Shown here one piece after another: positions 25,647 to 34,075 of a stretch of DNA of 51,908 nucleotides. How positions within the stretch are numbered: position 1 is the stretch's first letter; each line of letters starts with the position of its first letter. Both the position numbers and the translations under genes were made by a program. The DNA comes from Candidatus Krumholzibacteriota bacterium (GTDB taxonomy: Bacteria > Krumholzibacteriota > Krumholzibacteriia > Krumholzibacteriales > Krumholzibacteriaceae), in assembly GCA_030609325.1 (NCBI GenBank), contig JAUWCL010000024.1, positions 1-51,908 of the forward strand, written 5' to 3'. The notes under the pieces are model-generated. The model saw nothing but the letters and a program-made list of their open reading frames with translations, was not told the origin of the DNA and searched no databases.

Positions 25647-26246
25647 ATGACCAGATTGTCCGTGGCGCTTCTGTGCGTGCTGTTTCTGGCAGGATGCGCA
25701 CAGGAGTATACAAAGGAGATCGATCTCTCGACCGACACGGCGGAGGACGCCGATTACACAAGCTCCGACCTGCTACTGATATCCGACGAGATGATCACTT
25801 CGATAATGACCAACGGGTTCCACCACCAGTACGCCGCCGCGCACAACGGCCAGAGGCCGGTCATGATCCTCGCCAGAGCACTCGAGAACAACACCGACGA
25901 GCACATCGACACGAGGATGATACTCGACAAGATCCGTACCGCCCTGATCAAGGACGGAGTCGCTCAGTTCGTCGACGACAAGGCTTTCGATCAGGCCCTC
26001 GACCAGCTCAACATGCAGGCCACAGATCTCTACGATGATACGAAGGCCGCGAAGCTCGGCCGTTTCGTCGGAGCGCACTACATCATGCGAGGATCGATCG
26101 GCAACATCCGCAAGATGGACGGCAGGGAGACGAGGAACTACTTCCTCATCACGATGACGATCGTCGACATCGAGACCCTCCTGATCACCTGGATCGACGA
26201 GGTCGAGTATAAGCGGGCCAGCACTAAGGGCTCGGTGCGCTGGTAG
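25647..26246 (+). CDS. LpoB-like penicillin-binding-protein activator lipoprotein
   Basis: This 199-aa lipoprotein has a signal peptide and lipobox LAGC. The mature domain has the LpoB/TolB-N-like fold pattern: PVMILARALENNTDEHIDT, the segment LGRFVGAHYIMRGSIGNI, and an end VDIETLLITWIDEVEYKR. In Proteobacteria LpoB activates the bifunctional synthase PBP1B from the outer membrane. AGGAGG precedes the ATG. A COG3014-like lipoprotein follows after 18 bases, a neighbour pairing known elsewhere. No PBP gene lies in the window. Confidence 0.85.
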   Translation: MTRLSVALLCVLFLAGCAQEYTKEIDLSTDTAEDADYTSSDLLLISDEMITSIMTNGFHHQYAAAHNGQRPVMILARALENNTDEHIDTRMILDKIRTALIKDGVAQFVDDKAFDQALDQLNMQATDLYDDTKAAKLGRFVGAHYIMRGSIGNIRKMDGRETRNYFLITMTIVDIETLLITWIDEVEYKRASTKGSVRW

Positions 26247-26264
26247 TTTACGAAAGCCGACGAT

Positions 26265-27542
26265 ATGATCAGGAAAGCCGTCATCACGGCCCTCGCGGTC
26301 CTCGCAGTTGTGCCGGGCTGCACTACTTATACCGCCCGTATGAACGATACCGGCGTCTACTACTATGACGGCGAGTACGACCGCGCGATGGACGAGCTCG
26401 ACGAGCTGGTCCTCTCCTCATCGAACGAGGACTGCTGCCTCTTCATGCTCGAGAGAGGCAAGGTGCGTCTCGCCGCCGGCATGTACGACTCGGCGATCGT
26501 CGACATGCAGGGGGCAGAGCGGCGCTTCGACGAGATCGAGGGGACGGCCTCGGTCGGGGAGATGCTCTCCACCTCGATCGTCAGCGAGGGAAGCAAGGAG
26601 TACCACCCCGAACCGCACGAGAAGATCCTCCTCAACACATACCTGCTCCTCTCGTACTGGGAGTCGGGCGACCGCGGGGGCGCCTACGTAGAGAGGAACC
26701 GCGTGGTGAGGCGCCTGAGGGAGTATGTCGGCAATTTCACGGCCAAAGATGATCCGCCTCTCGACGTGCCGTTCGCGCGGTATGTCACGGCCGTCCTCTA
26801 CGAGAACGAGGGGATGCTCGACGACGCGAGGATCGAATACGACAGGATCGCGAAGATCTATCCGGATGCCGTGCCCTGGACCCCCAACTCCCACCTGACC
26901 GAGATCGCCGTCCTCGCCGAGATGGGGAGGGCGCCGGTGAAGGTCTCGCGTGAGATCAGGGGGTACTTCGAGAAGGTGAACGGCAGGACCTTCGGCTGTT
27001 TCAATCTCCCCGGAAGCGCCGGGCAGCAGGTCTATCCGGTAACGTCGTCCTTTCTCCCGGGCGACGCCGGGTTGGGGACCGTCTTCACCTTCGCCTTTCC
27101 CGAGTACGTCCGACTGCCGAGGGTCGCCGCCTACTGCCGGCCCGTCATCGACGGGGTCGAGGCGGGCACGGCCGTAACCCTCGACGATCTCGAAGAAACG
27201 GCGATGGAGGAGTTCAGGAGGGACATCGGGACGATCCTGCTCAAATCAGCGATGCGGACCTATCTGCAGCTCCTCGCGCAGAACAAGCTCGACGGCGACG
27301 CGGGGAAGATCGCCGCAGTCGTGGCGAAGGTTTTCTCCGCCGTCGAACGGGCCGATACGAGGTCGTGGCAGACGCTGCCGGCGGAGATCGCCGTCTTCAG
27401 GATGGAGGTCGAGCCTGGATCCCACGAGGTATCGTTGAGATACTACGACGCAAGCGACAGGCTCGTCGGTGAATCTGCAGGCCGGCAGGTGTGGGTGGGT
27501 AAAGGAAAGAAGCAGATCGCCTGGATGCCGGGCCCTCCGTAA
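26265..27542 (+). CDS. COG3014-like lipoprotein associated with LpoB
   Basis: This 425-aa protein has a lipobox VPGC. It has an N-terminal tetratricopeptide-like part (YYYDGEYDRAMDELDELV, GMYDSAIVDMQ, GMLDDARIEYDRI) and a beta-rich C-terminal half ending in a segment that resembles surface lipoproteins of the COG3014 group. That group commonly neighbours lpoB genes. The function is unknown; an envelope or peptidoglycan-synthesis role is inferred from linkage. It is expressed with the LpoB-like gene and converges on the TPR protein, with four bases between their stops. Confidence 0.7.
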   Translation: MIRKAVITALAVLAVVPGCTTYTARMNDTGVYYYDGEYDRAMDELDELVLSSSNEDCCLFMLERGKVRLAAGMYDSAIVDMQGAERRFDEIEGTASVGEMLSTSIVSEGSKEYHPEPHEKILLNTYLLLSYWESGDRGGAYVERNRVVRRLREYVGNFTAKDDPPLDVPFARYVTAVLYENEGMLDDARIEYDRIAKIYPDAVPWTPNSHLTEIAVLAEMGRAPVKVSREIRGYFEKVNGRTFGCFNLPGSAGQQVYPVTSSFLPGDAGLGTVFTFAFPEYVRLPRVAAYCRPVIDGVEAGTAVTLDDLEETAMEEFRRDIGTILLKSAMRTYLQLLAQNKLDGDAGKIAAVVAKVFSAVERADTRSWQTLPAEIAVFRMEVEPGSHEVSLRYYDASDRLVGESAGRQVWVGKGKKQIAWMPGPP

Positions 27543-27546
27543 GCCG

Positions 27547-28104
27547 TCACATCTCCTCGAGCATCGTCTTCGAGGAATCCGAATAGATCCCCCCCAGGGC
27601 CGCGGTCCTCTCGAAATACTTTCTCGCATCCTTTTTATTTCCCTCGGAGAGATGCATCAGGCCGAGGTACCACGCGTACGTCTCGTTCTGCGGCTCCACC
27701 TCGGCCGCGCTCGTAACGAAGAGGATCCCCTTGAGTGGATATCCCCGGTAGAACTCGGATAGGCCGAGGATCAGCTCGAGGTTGCGGGGCACGCCGCCGA
27801 ACCTGCCCTCGCTTATGCCGGAATGGATGAAGAACCGCGCCCGGGAGAGGAGGCGCGCCGACTCCTTGTAGTCCCTCTTTTCGAACGCCTCGGTCGCGCC
27901 GGCGATGATCGAGTCTATCTCGGCGAAGCCGACGGACGATATTCCGGCCGGGGTGGGGGGGCTGACCTCGACGCCGCTGCCCCGGTCACCGTCTGCCCCG
28001 AAGAACAGGAGGGCGGCGATGACGGCCAGCGCTGCCAGGGGGACTCCCCAGGACAGCGCGCGGAATGCGGGATGGTATCGTTTCTGCGCGTTATCGCCTG
28101 TCAT
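27547..28104 (-). CDS. Membrane-anchored TPR-like protein
   Basis: This 185-aa protein has one transmembrane helix near residues 18-36 (VPLAALAVIAALLFF), a proline-rich linker, then TPR-like helices. These include AFEKRDYKESARLLSRA and the pair AWYLGLMHLSEGN and DARKYFERTAALGG. The topology suggests a cytosolic N-terminus and an extracytoplasmic repeat domain for protein interaction. I recognise no specific family. It is divergent from smpB; the gap of about 150 bases holds no clear element. Confidence 0.65.
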   Translation of the reverse strand: MTGDNAQKRYHPAFRALSWGVPLAALAVIAALLFFGADGDRGSGVEVSPPTPAGISSVGFAEIDSIIAGATEAFEKRDYKESARLLSRARFFIHSGISEGRFGGVPRNLELILGLSEFYRGYPLKGILFVTSAAEVEPQNETYAWYLGLMHLSEGNKKDARKYFERTAALGGIYSDSSKTMLEEM

Positions 28105-28255
28105 CTTATGCCTTGCGAACGGTTATTCTCTCTGGTACTTTTCGCCTGACCGAGTCTGGCCGAAAAAAGGCGGCCCGTCAACGATGTTGTGTGTCGTTTT
28201 CGCCGTTTTCGCCCGAATGAGCGAACGGCGGGCTCGGCGGCGGTGTATCAACGAC

Positions 28256-28711
28256 ATGAAGATAGTAACTACGAACAGGAAGGCAAGGCGGGATTACGAG
28301 ATCCTCGAGACGATGGAGGCGGGTATCGTCCTGTGGGGGACCGAGGTGAAAAGCCTCCGCGCCGGCGGCGCCCATCTGAAGGACGCGTACGCCGCCGTCG
28401 AGAGGGAGGAGCTCTTCCTGTACAATGCCCACATCAGCCCCTACGAGCAGGGGAACAGATTCAACCACGAGCCGACAAGGACGAGAAAGCTCCTCATGCA
28501 CGCGAGGGAGATCAGGCGGCTTCTTGGAAAGATTCAGGAGAAGGGGCTTACCCTCATCCCGCTGAAGCTCTATTTCAACGACGCGGGGAAGGTCAAGGTA
28601 GAGCTGGGACTGGCGAAGGGCCGCCGCGCCTATGACAAGAGGCGCGAGATAGCCGAGCGCGACGCGAAGAGGGAGATGCAGAGAGCGCTGAAAGACGAGG
28701 AGCGCAAGTAG
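28256..28711 (+). CDS. smpB: SsrA-binding protein SmpB
   Basis: This 151-aa tmRNA partner is required for trans-translation rescue of stalled ribosomes. The family signature is clear: NRKARRDYEILETMEAGIVL, GTEVKSLRAGGAHLKDAY, and a C-terminal basic tail KGRRAYDKRREIAERDAKR. The start at ATG 28256 fits the family length; upstream in-frame codons do not. A weak ribosome-binding site is present. The amidase gene begins six bases after the stop. No ssrA gene is seen in the window. Confidence 0.95.
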   Translation: MKIVTTNRKARRDYEILETMEAGIVLWGTEVKSLRAGGAHLKDAYAAVEREELFLYNAHISPYEQGNRFNHEPTRTRKLLMHAREIRRLLGKIQEKGLTLIPLKLYFNDAGKVKVELGLAKGRRAYDKRREIAERDAKREMQRALKDEERK

Positions 28712-28716
28712 AGGTT

Positions 28717-30303
28717 ATGAAGCGACACATACTGACGATATCGGCACTGGTGATGATCGCGGCGGTCCTGGCGGTCGCCGCGCGGGCGAACGATCCCGAG
28801 ACGGTCGACCCCGACCGCACGCTCGGAGTGGTCTACGGCGACGAACGGGCGACCGAGGACGTTCCCCTCTACCGTCTCGCCAGGCCGAGCGAGGAGCTCT
28901 TCATCTCGGCCTACGACCTCGCGAGGATATTCAGGGCGACGAGATACTGGAACACGGACGCGAGGAAGCTCGTCCTGCGCATCGAGAGCCATTCATTCAT
29001 GCTCACGATCGACACCCGCGTGGTAGTCGTCGACGACGAGCCGGTCCTGATGAGGATCCCCGTCGCGTACGCGAACGGCTCTGTGATGATACCGCTCGAG
29101 TTCGTATCGAACATCCTCGCACCGATGACTCTCGAAGAGGTCGAGCTCGACGAGGAGAGGCTCGTGCTGACGATCGGCTCGCCCCGCTACAATATCACGT
29201 CGGTTGATTTCGAAGAGGGCACGAGGGCCGTCATGACCCTTACCGAGGAACTTCTCTACCATGTGGACAGCGAGACGCCCGGCCTGCTGAGGCTGAAGGT
29301 CTACGGCGGGAGGCTCAACGCGCTGAAGATAAACGCCACGGAGGGCCTCGGTCTCTTCAACCGCGTCAGGGCCGAGCAGACCGAGCACGACTCGTACCTC
29401 TTCTTCGATGTCGAGAAAACGGCGGAGAGCTTCCGAGTCGAGTTCATCGGCCCGGGCCGATCCGGGGGCGACGAGAGGAAGCTCGTGATCCACCTTGAGA
29501 AAGGCGAACTGCCAGAGATACCGGAGGTCGACTTCGCCGGCCGCAGGATGACCGAGATCCTCGACGACTCCCGGAGGAGGGGCAGGCGCGACATCGTAAG
29601 GGTCGCGATCGACGCCGGTCACGGAGGCATCGACAAGGGCAAGGTCGGCCCCACCGGGCTGATGGAGAAGGAAGTGAACCTCGATATCGCGATGAGGCTG
29701 CGCGACCTTCTCGTGAGCGATTACGACATGGAAGTAGTCATGACGCGGACCGAGGACGTCCTCATCCCCCTGATGAGGAGGGCCGAGATCGCCAACTCGG
29801 AGAGGGCCGATATATTCGTCAGCCTCCACTGCAACGGCTGGTTCCATCCCGACGCGAGCGGCTACGAGACATTCTTCCTCTCGCAGGCGAAGACCGAGGA
29901 GGCGGCGAGGCTTGCCATGGAGGAGAACGCATCGATACAGTTCGAGGGAGCGGGCGTGAGCCCCGAGGAGCTCGATGACCTCGGGTTCATGCTGTGGGAC
30001 ATGGTGCAGAACGAGTTCGTCACCGAGAGCAGCGAGCTCGCCGAGCTAATCCAGAGAGAACTCGGGGAGGTCATCAACATACGGAACAGGGGCGTGAAGC
30101 AGGCCGGCCTGATTGTTCTGAAGGGATGCAGGATGCCGGCCGTGCTGGTCGAGGCGGCCTTCCTCTCCAATCCCGGCGAGGAGAGGCTGCTGGCCGACAA
30201 GCGGTTCCGCGAGGAGGTCGCCCGCGGGATCGCAGAGGCGATAAGGAAATACCGCGCCAGGTACTCAGGAGCCGGCGCCCGGGAGATACGGGGCATCGAG
30301 TAG
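28717..30303 (+). CDS. N-acetylmuramoyl-L-alanine amidase (Amidase_3) with N-terminal copper-amine-oxidase-N-like/AMIN region
   Basis: This 528-aa exported cell-wall hydrolase has a signal peptide to about residue 24. A copper-amine-oxidase-N/stalk-like domain (about 50-150) and an AMIN-like beta domain (about 160-265) follow. The Amidase_3 zinc domain (about 298-515) has the ligand set visible as DAGHGG, EKEVNL and SLHCNG, with the catalytic glutamate in LVEAAFLSN. It cleaves peptide stems from MurNAc during cell separation. It lies in a run smpB-amidase-GerMN-murI. Confidence 0.92.
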   Translation: MKRHILTISALVMIAAVLAVAARANDPETVDPDRTLGVVYGDERATEDVPLYRLARPSEELFISAYDLARIFRATRYWNTDARKLVLRIESHSFMLTIDTRVVVVDDEPVLMRIPVAYANGSVMIPLEFVSNILAPMTLEEVELDEERLVLTIGSPRYNITSVDFEEGTRAVMTLTEELLYHVDSETPGLLRLKVYGGRLNALKINATEGLGLFNRVRAEQTEHDSYLFFDVEKTAESFRVEFIGPGRSGGDERKLVIHLEKGELPEIPEVDFAGRRMTEILDDSRRRGRRDIVRVAIDAGHGGIDKGKVGPTGLMEKEVNLDIAMRLRDLLVSDYDMEVVMTRTEDVLIPLMRRAEIANSERADIFVSLHCNGWFHPDASGYETFFLSQAKTEEAARLAMEENASIQFEGAGVSPEELDDLGFMLWDMVQNEFVTESSELAELIQRELGEVINIRNRGVKQAGLIVLKGCRMPAVLVEAAFLSNPGEERLLADKRFREEVARGIAEAIRKYRARYSGAGAREIRGIE

Positions 30304-30331
30304 GCGCACGGCTGGAAGGCCGCGCGAAGGG

Positions 30332-30886
30332 GTGAGAGTCACGGATCTCGGCAGAAAGATAGTGGTCGCGATCATCGTTCTGGCCGTAGTGATCGTCACG
30401 ATCTACGCGGTAAGGCGGTGGACCGCGGGCGAGGATGAGGCGCCCCCCGGGATCCAGGAGGTCGCCGAGGAGACGAGGAGCGTAACGCTCTATTTCGCGG
30501 GGCGCGACGCCGATGGCCTCGTGGCCGAGACACGGGAGATCCCCGTCAGGGAGGGGATCGAGAGCGAGGCGAAGGCCGTCATGGCCGCCCTGCTCGCCGG
30601 GCCTGAGGACAGGGACGGGATCTCCGCGATACCGGCCGGGACGAGGATCCTCCAGGTCTTCTGGGTCGAGGAGACCGGGACGCTCTGCCTCGACTTCAAC
30701 AGGGGGATAACGACCGGCGACGGCAGCACGGGCGAGTATTACACGATTACCACGATAATCAGGACGATAGGCGCGAACTTCCCGCAGGCGGGCAGGCTCC
30801 AGTTCCTCGTCGAGGGATACCCCGTCGAGACCCTCGCGGGACACTACGGCGTCAGCAAGCCTCTCGACATCAGGAAATGGAGGTAG
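30332..30886 (+). CDS. GerMN-domain membrane protein
   Basis: This 184-aa protein has one N-terminal transmembrane helix (about residues 8-26), then a linker, then a GerMN domain. The domain includes VTLYFAGRDADGLV, AVMAALLAGPEDR, TRILQVFWVEETGTLCLDFN and RLQFLVEGYPVETLAGH. GerMN domains occur in spore proteins but also in non-sporulating bacteria beside amidases, where an envelope or peptidoglycan role is likely. The start is GTG 30332; the nearest GGAAGG lies 13 bases upstream, so the start is not secure. The gene follows the amidase by 28 bases. Confidence 0.82.
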   Translation: MRVTDLGRKIVVAIIVLAVVIVTIYAVRRWTAGEDEAPPGIQEVAEETRSVTLYFAGRDADGLVAETREIPVREGIESEAKAVMAALLAGPEDRDGISAIPAGTRILQVFWVEETGTLCLDFNRGITTGDGSTGEYYTITTIIRTIGANFPQAGRLQFLVEGYPVETLAGHYGVSKPLDIRKWR

Positions 30887-30917
30887 CCCGGCGTCAGCCC
30901 GGCGCCGGCAGCGATAG

Positions 30918-31793
30918 ATGGACGGCAGCAGGGACAGGCCGATTGGCGTATTCGACTCGGGGGTCGGCGGGCTTACCGTCGTCAGGGAGCTGATCGAAAG
31001 ACTCCCGGGCGAGGACATCGTCTATTTCGGCGATACGGCGAGGGTGCCCTACGGCACGAAGAGCGCCGAGACTGTGATGAAGTTCGCCCGCGAGGACCTC
31101 GGATTCCTCAAGAGCAGGGACGTCAAGCTCATAGTCATTGCCTGCAACACGGCATCCTCGGTCGCCATCCCCCGGCTGGCAGACGAGGAGGAGATCCCCG
31201 TCATCGGAGTGCTCCTTCCCGGGGCGAGGGGCGCTGCCGCGGCGACACGCAACCGCCGCATAGCCGTCATCGGCACGACCGCGACTGTCAACTCGGGGGC
31301 CTACGAGAAGGCACTCAACGATATATACGACGGGCTCGAGATCATGTCGCACCCTTGCCCTCTTTTCGTCTCCCTCGCCGAGGAAGGCTGGGTCGACGAC
31401 GAGGTGGCCTTCATGATCGCGAGGCGCTATCTCGAGCCTCTCACAGGATTCGGGGCCGACACGCTCGTGCTCGGCTGCACGCATTACCCGCTGCTCAAGG
31501 GCGTCATCTCGAGGGTGATGGGCGACGGCGTCGTCCTCGTCGATTCAGCGACGGAGACGGCGGCTGACGTGGAGGAGACGCTCGCTTCGGCCGGCCTCCT
31601 CTCGGGCCGCAACTCGGGGGGAAGGATAGAGGTATTCCTCAGCGACATCCCCTACAGGTTCAGGGAGATCGGCGAGAGATTTCTCGGGAGGCCGATCGAG
31701 AGCGTAGAGCAGGTGACCGGCCCGGGCGGCGAAGAAAGCGAGGAACAATGCCGAGGCATGGCGGCAGGAAGAGCGGCGAGCTCAGACAGATAA
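30918..31793 (+). CDS. murI: Glutamate racemase
   Basis: This 291-aa racemase supplies D-glutamate for peptidoglycan. The glutamate racemase motifs are complete: GVFDSGVGGLTV at the N-terminus, catalytic Cys in VIACNTASS, and the second catalytic Cys in VLGCTHYPLL. The tail is somewhat extended because the rph gene starts inside it (46-base overlap). It is preceded by the amidase and GerMN genes, giving a wall-synthesis context. Confidence 0.95.
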   Translation: MDGSRDRPIGVFDSGVGGLTVVRELIERLPGEDIVYFGDTARVPYGTKSAETVMKFAREDLGFLKSRDVKLIVIACNTASSVAIPRLADEEEIPVIGVLLPGARGAAAATRNRRIAVIGTTATVNSGAYEKALNDIYDGLEIMSHPCPLFVSLAEEGWVDDEVAFMIARRYLEPLTGFGADTLVLGCTHYPLLKGVISRVMGDGVVLVDSATETAADVEETLASAGLLSGRNSGGRIEVFLSDIPYRFREIGERFLGRPIESVEQVTGPGGEESEEQCRGMAAGRAASSDR

Positions 31794-32458
31794 AGATCAA
31801 AAGGAAGTTCATCAGCAGTGCCGACGACTCGGTCCTCTTCGAGATGGGACGAACGAGGGTGCTCTGCACGGCTACCGTCGAGGACACGGTTCCGCCCTTT
31901 CTCAGGGGCACCGGCAGGGGCTGGATAACGGCCGAGTACAGCATGCTCCCCCGCTCGAGCCCGCGGCGGATTCCGCGCGAGTCGATCAAGGGAAGAGTGA
32001 AGGGGAGGACGCAGGAGATACAGAGGCTCATCGGACGCTCGATACGCGCCGGGGTCGATCTCGAGAAGATCGGCGAGAGGACGATAATCGTAGACTGCGA
32101 TGTCCTCGAAGCGGATGGCGGCACGCGCACAGCATCGGTCAGCGGCGGCTTCATGGCGGTCGCCTCGGCCCTGCGCCGCCTCCGGATCGCGGCGGACGCG
32201 CTCGACAGCTTTGTCGCTGCGGTGAGCGTCGGGATCGTCGGCGGAAAAGTTACCCTCGATCTCGACTACGAGGAGGATTCGACCACCGAGGTCGACATGA
32301 ACATAGTGATGAACGAGCGTGGAGAGCTGATAGAGATACAGGGGACGGCCGAGGACGGCACCTTCACCGAGGAGGACCTCACCAGGATGCTCCGGGCCGC
32401 CCGCACGGGGATCCGCGGGATCGTGAGGAAACAGAAGAAGGAACTCCGCTGGAAATGA
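31748..32458 (+). CDS. rph: Ribonuclease PH
   Basis: This 236-aa phosphorolytic exoribonuclease trims tRNA 3' ends. The signatures are GRTRVLCTATVED, GRGWITAEYSMLPRSSPRR, GRTQEIQRLIGRSIRAG and DCDVLEADGGTRTASVSGG. The protein is about family length. The ATG lies inside the end of murI in another frame, and the stop overlaps rdgB by four bases, so murI, rph and rdgB form one coupled unit. The rph-rdgB pairing is widely conserved. Confidence 0.96.
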   Translation: MPRHGGRKSGELRQIKIKRKFISSADDSVLFEMGRTRVLCTATVEDTVPPFLRGTGRGWITAEYSMLPRSSPRRIPRESIKGRVKGRTQEIQRLIGRSIRAGVDLEKIGERTIIVDCDVLEADGGTRTASVSGGFMAVASALRRLRIAADALDSFVAAVSVGIVGGKVTLDLDYEEDSTTEVDMNIVMNERGELIEIQGTAEDGTFTEEDLTRMLRAARTGIRGIVRKQKKELRWK

Positions 32459-33066
32459 GGATAGTGGTCGCCTCGCATAACGCCGGCAAGATCGCCGAGA
32501 TCTCCGGTATCCTCTCCGGCTCGGGGATTGAGCTTGCCGGGCTCGACGATTTCGCCCCGTATCCCGAGCCCGAAGAGAACGGGGAGACCTTTCTCGAGAA
32601 CGCGATGATAAAGGCCGGGGCGGCGCACGAGGCGACGGGGCTTCCCGCCCTCGCCGACGACTCCGGCATAGAGGTCGATTCCCTCAGCGGGGCGCCCGGT
32701 ATCCGTTCGGCGAGGTACGGTGGAGAGGGGCTTGACGACCCGAAACGTTATACCAGGCTCCTCGAGGCGCTCGAGGGGACGCCCGATGAAGAGAGGACGG
32801 CGCGGTTCAGGTGCGTCATGGTCCTCTATCCGGCGCCGGGATCCAAAGACGACGCGCTGGTCACCGAGGGGATCCTCGAGGGACTCATCGCGCGGGAGCC
32901 GGCGGGAGAGAACGGCTTTGGCTACGACCCGGTATTCTACGTCCCGGAGGCGGGGAAGACAACGGCCGAGATGGAACCGGCCGAGAAGAACCGGGTCAGC
33001 CACAGGTACAGGGCGCTCGTCGAGATGAAGGCGATGCTCGAGCGCGGCGGGGAGTCTCTCGAATAA
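32455..33066 (+). CDS. rdgB: RdgB/HAM1 non-canonical purine NTP pyrophosphatase
   Basis: This 203-aa XTP/dITP pyrophosphohydrolase removes deaminated purine nucleotides. The N-terminal VVASHNAGKIAEI, ENGETFLENAMIKA, ALADDSGIEVDSL and GFGYDPVFYVPEAGKT are diagnostic. The start overlaps the rph stop (ATGA). The ABC transporter gene follows after 76 bases, in which I see no other gene. Confidence 0.95.
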   Translation: MRIVVASHNAGKIAEISGILSGSGIELAGLDDFAPYPEPEENGETFLENAMIKAGAAHEATGLPALADDSGIEVDSLSGAPGIRSARYGGEGLDDPKRYTRLLEALEGTPDEERTARFRCVMVLYPAPGSKDDALVTEGILEGLIAREPAGENGFGYDPVFYVPEAGKTTAEMEPAEKNRVSHRYRALVEMKAMLERGGESLE

Positions 33067-33142
33067 TCGCTCGCCCTGCCGTGTAGGCCATCTGGCAGTA
33101 CGAAGAAGAGTCTACGCAAACATAGTTCAAGGAGGAAGCGGT

Positions 33143-34075
33143 TTGCTCTCGATAGAGAATGTCACGAAGAGGTATGAAGGCCATACCGCCGTCGACGATT
33201 TCTCCCTCACGATAGAGCCGGGCGTGATATACGGCCTGCTCGGGCCGAACGGCGCGGGTAAGACGACGACGATCAGGATGGCTATGGGCATAATCCAGCC
33301 CGACGAGGGGAAGATAGAGATCTTCGGCGAGCCTTTAAGCGAGTCGCTCAAGGAGAGGATCGGGTACCTGCCCGAGGAGAGAGGGCTCTACCGCAAGATG
33401 AAGATCCTCGACCACATCATCTTTCTGGCGGAGATAAAGGGCCTCTCCTCGAAGACCGCTGCCGAGCGCGCCGGCCGCTGGCTCGAGCGCGTCGACCTGG
33501 CCGGCTGGGAGGACAAGCCCGTCGAGGCCCTGTCGAAGGGGATGCAGCAGAAGATCCAGTTCGTTTCGACGATAATCCATGAGCCGCAGATGGTCATCCT
33601 CGACGAGCCGTTCGCCGGGCTCGATCCGATCAACACCCAGCTTCTCAAGGACATCATCGTAGAGATGAAGGACGAGGGGTGCACGGTGATCCTCTCGACC
33701 CACCTGATGGAACAGGTCGAGAAGCTCTGCGAGAGGATATGCCTGATAAACAGGGGCAGGAAGGTCCTCGAAGGCGGCCTTGCCGACATCAAGATGAGGT
33801 TCAGCAAGAACGTCGTGTCGATGAGGTTCTCCGGCGACGCCCGTGAGCTCGAGGCCCATCCCGACGTCGAGAAGGTAAGCGAGTTCGGGCAGGACCTCTC
33901 GGTGACGCTCGCCGAGGGTGCCGATCCGGGCGTCATGCTGCGCCACGCGCTCGACGGGGGAAGGGTCGACAGGTTCGAGATCGGGGAGATGTCCCTGCAC
34001 GACATATTCATTGCCCAGGTCAGGGAGGAGGGGGGTGAGCTCGATGAAGAAGATGCTGATAGTGGTCAGGCGTGA
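33143..34075 (+). CDS. ABC transporter ATP-binding protein (NatA-like)
   Basis: This 310-aa ATPase has Walker A GPNGAGKTTT, signature LSKGMQQKI, Walker B MVILDEPFAGLD and the switch histidine in STHLMEQ. A C-terminal extension of about 90 residues is typical of DrrA/NatA exporters. TTG 33143 is chosen from GGAGGAAG upstream. The membrane partner begins before this stop (32-base overlap). It is probably an exporter of sodium, a lipid or a small hydrophobic compound; the substrate is not readable. Confidence 0.9.
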   Translation: MLSIENVTKRYEGHTAVDDFSLTIEPGVIYGLLGPNGAGKTTTIRMAMGIIQPDEGKIEIFGEPLSESLKERIGYLPEERGLYRKMKILDHIIFLAEIKGLSSKTAAERAGRWLERVDLAGWEDKPVEALSKGMQQKIQFVSTIIHEPQMVILDEPFAGLDPINTQLLKDIIVEMKDEGCTVILSTHLMEQVEKLCERICLINRGRKVLEGGLADIKMRFSKNVVSMRFSGDARELEAHPDVEKVSEFGQDLSVTLAEGADPGVMLRHALDGGRVDRFEIGEMSLHDIFIAQVREEGGELDEEDADSGQA

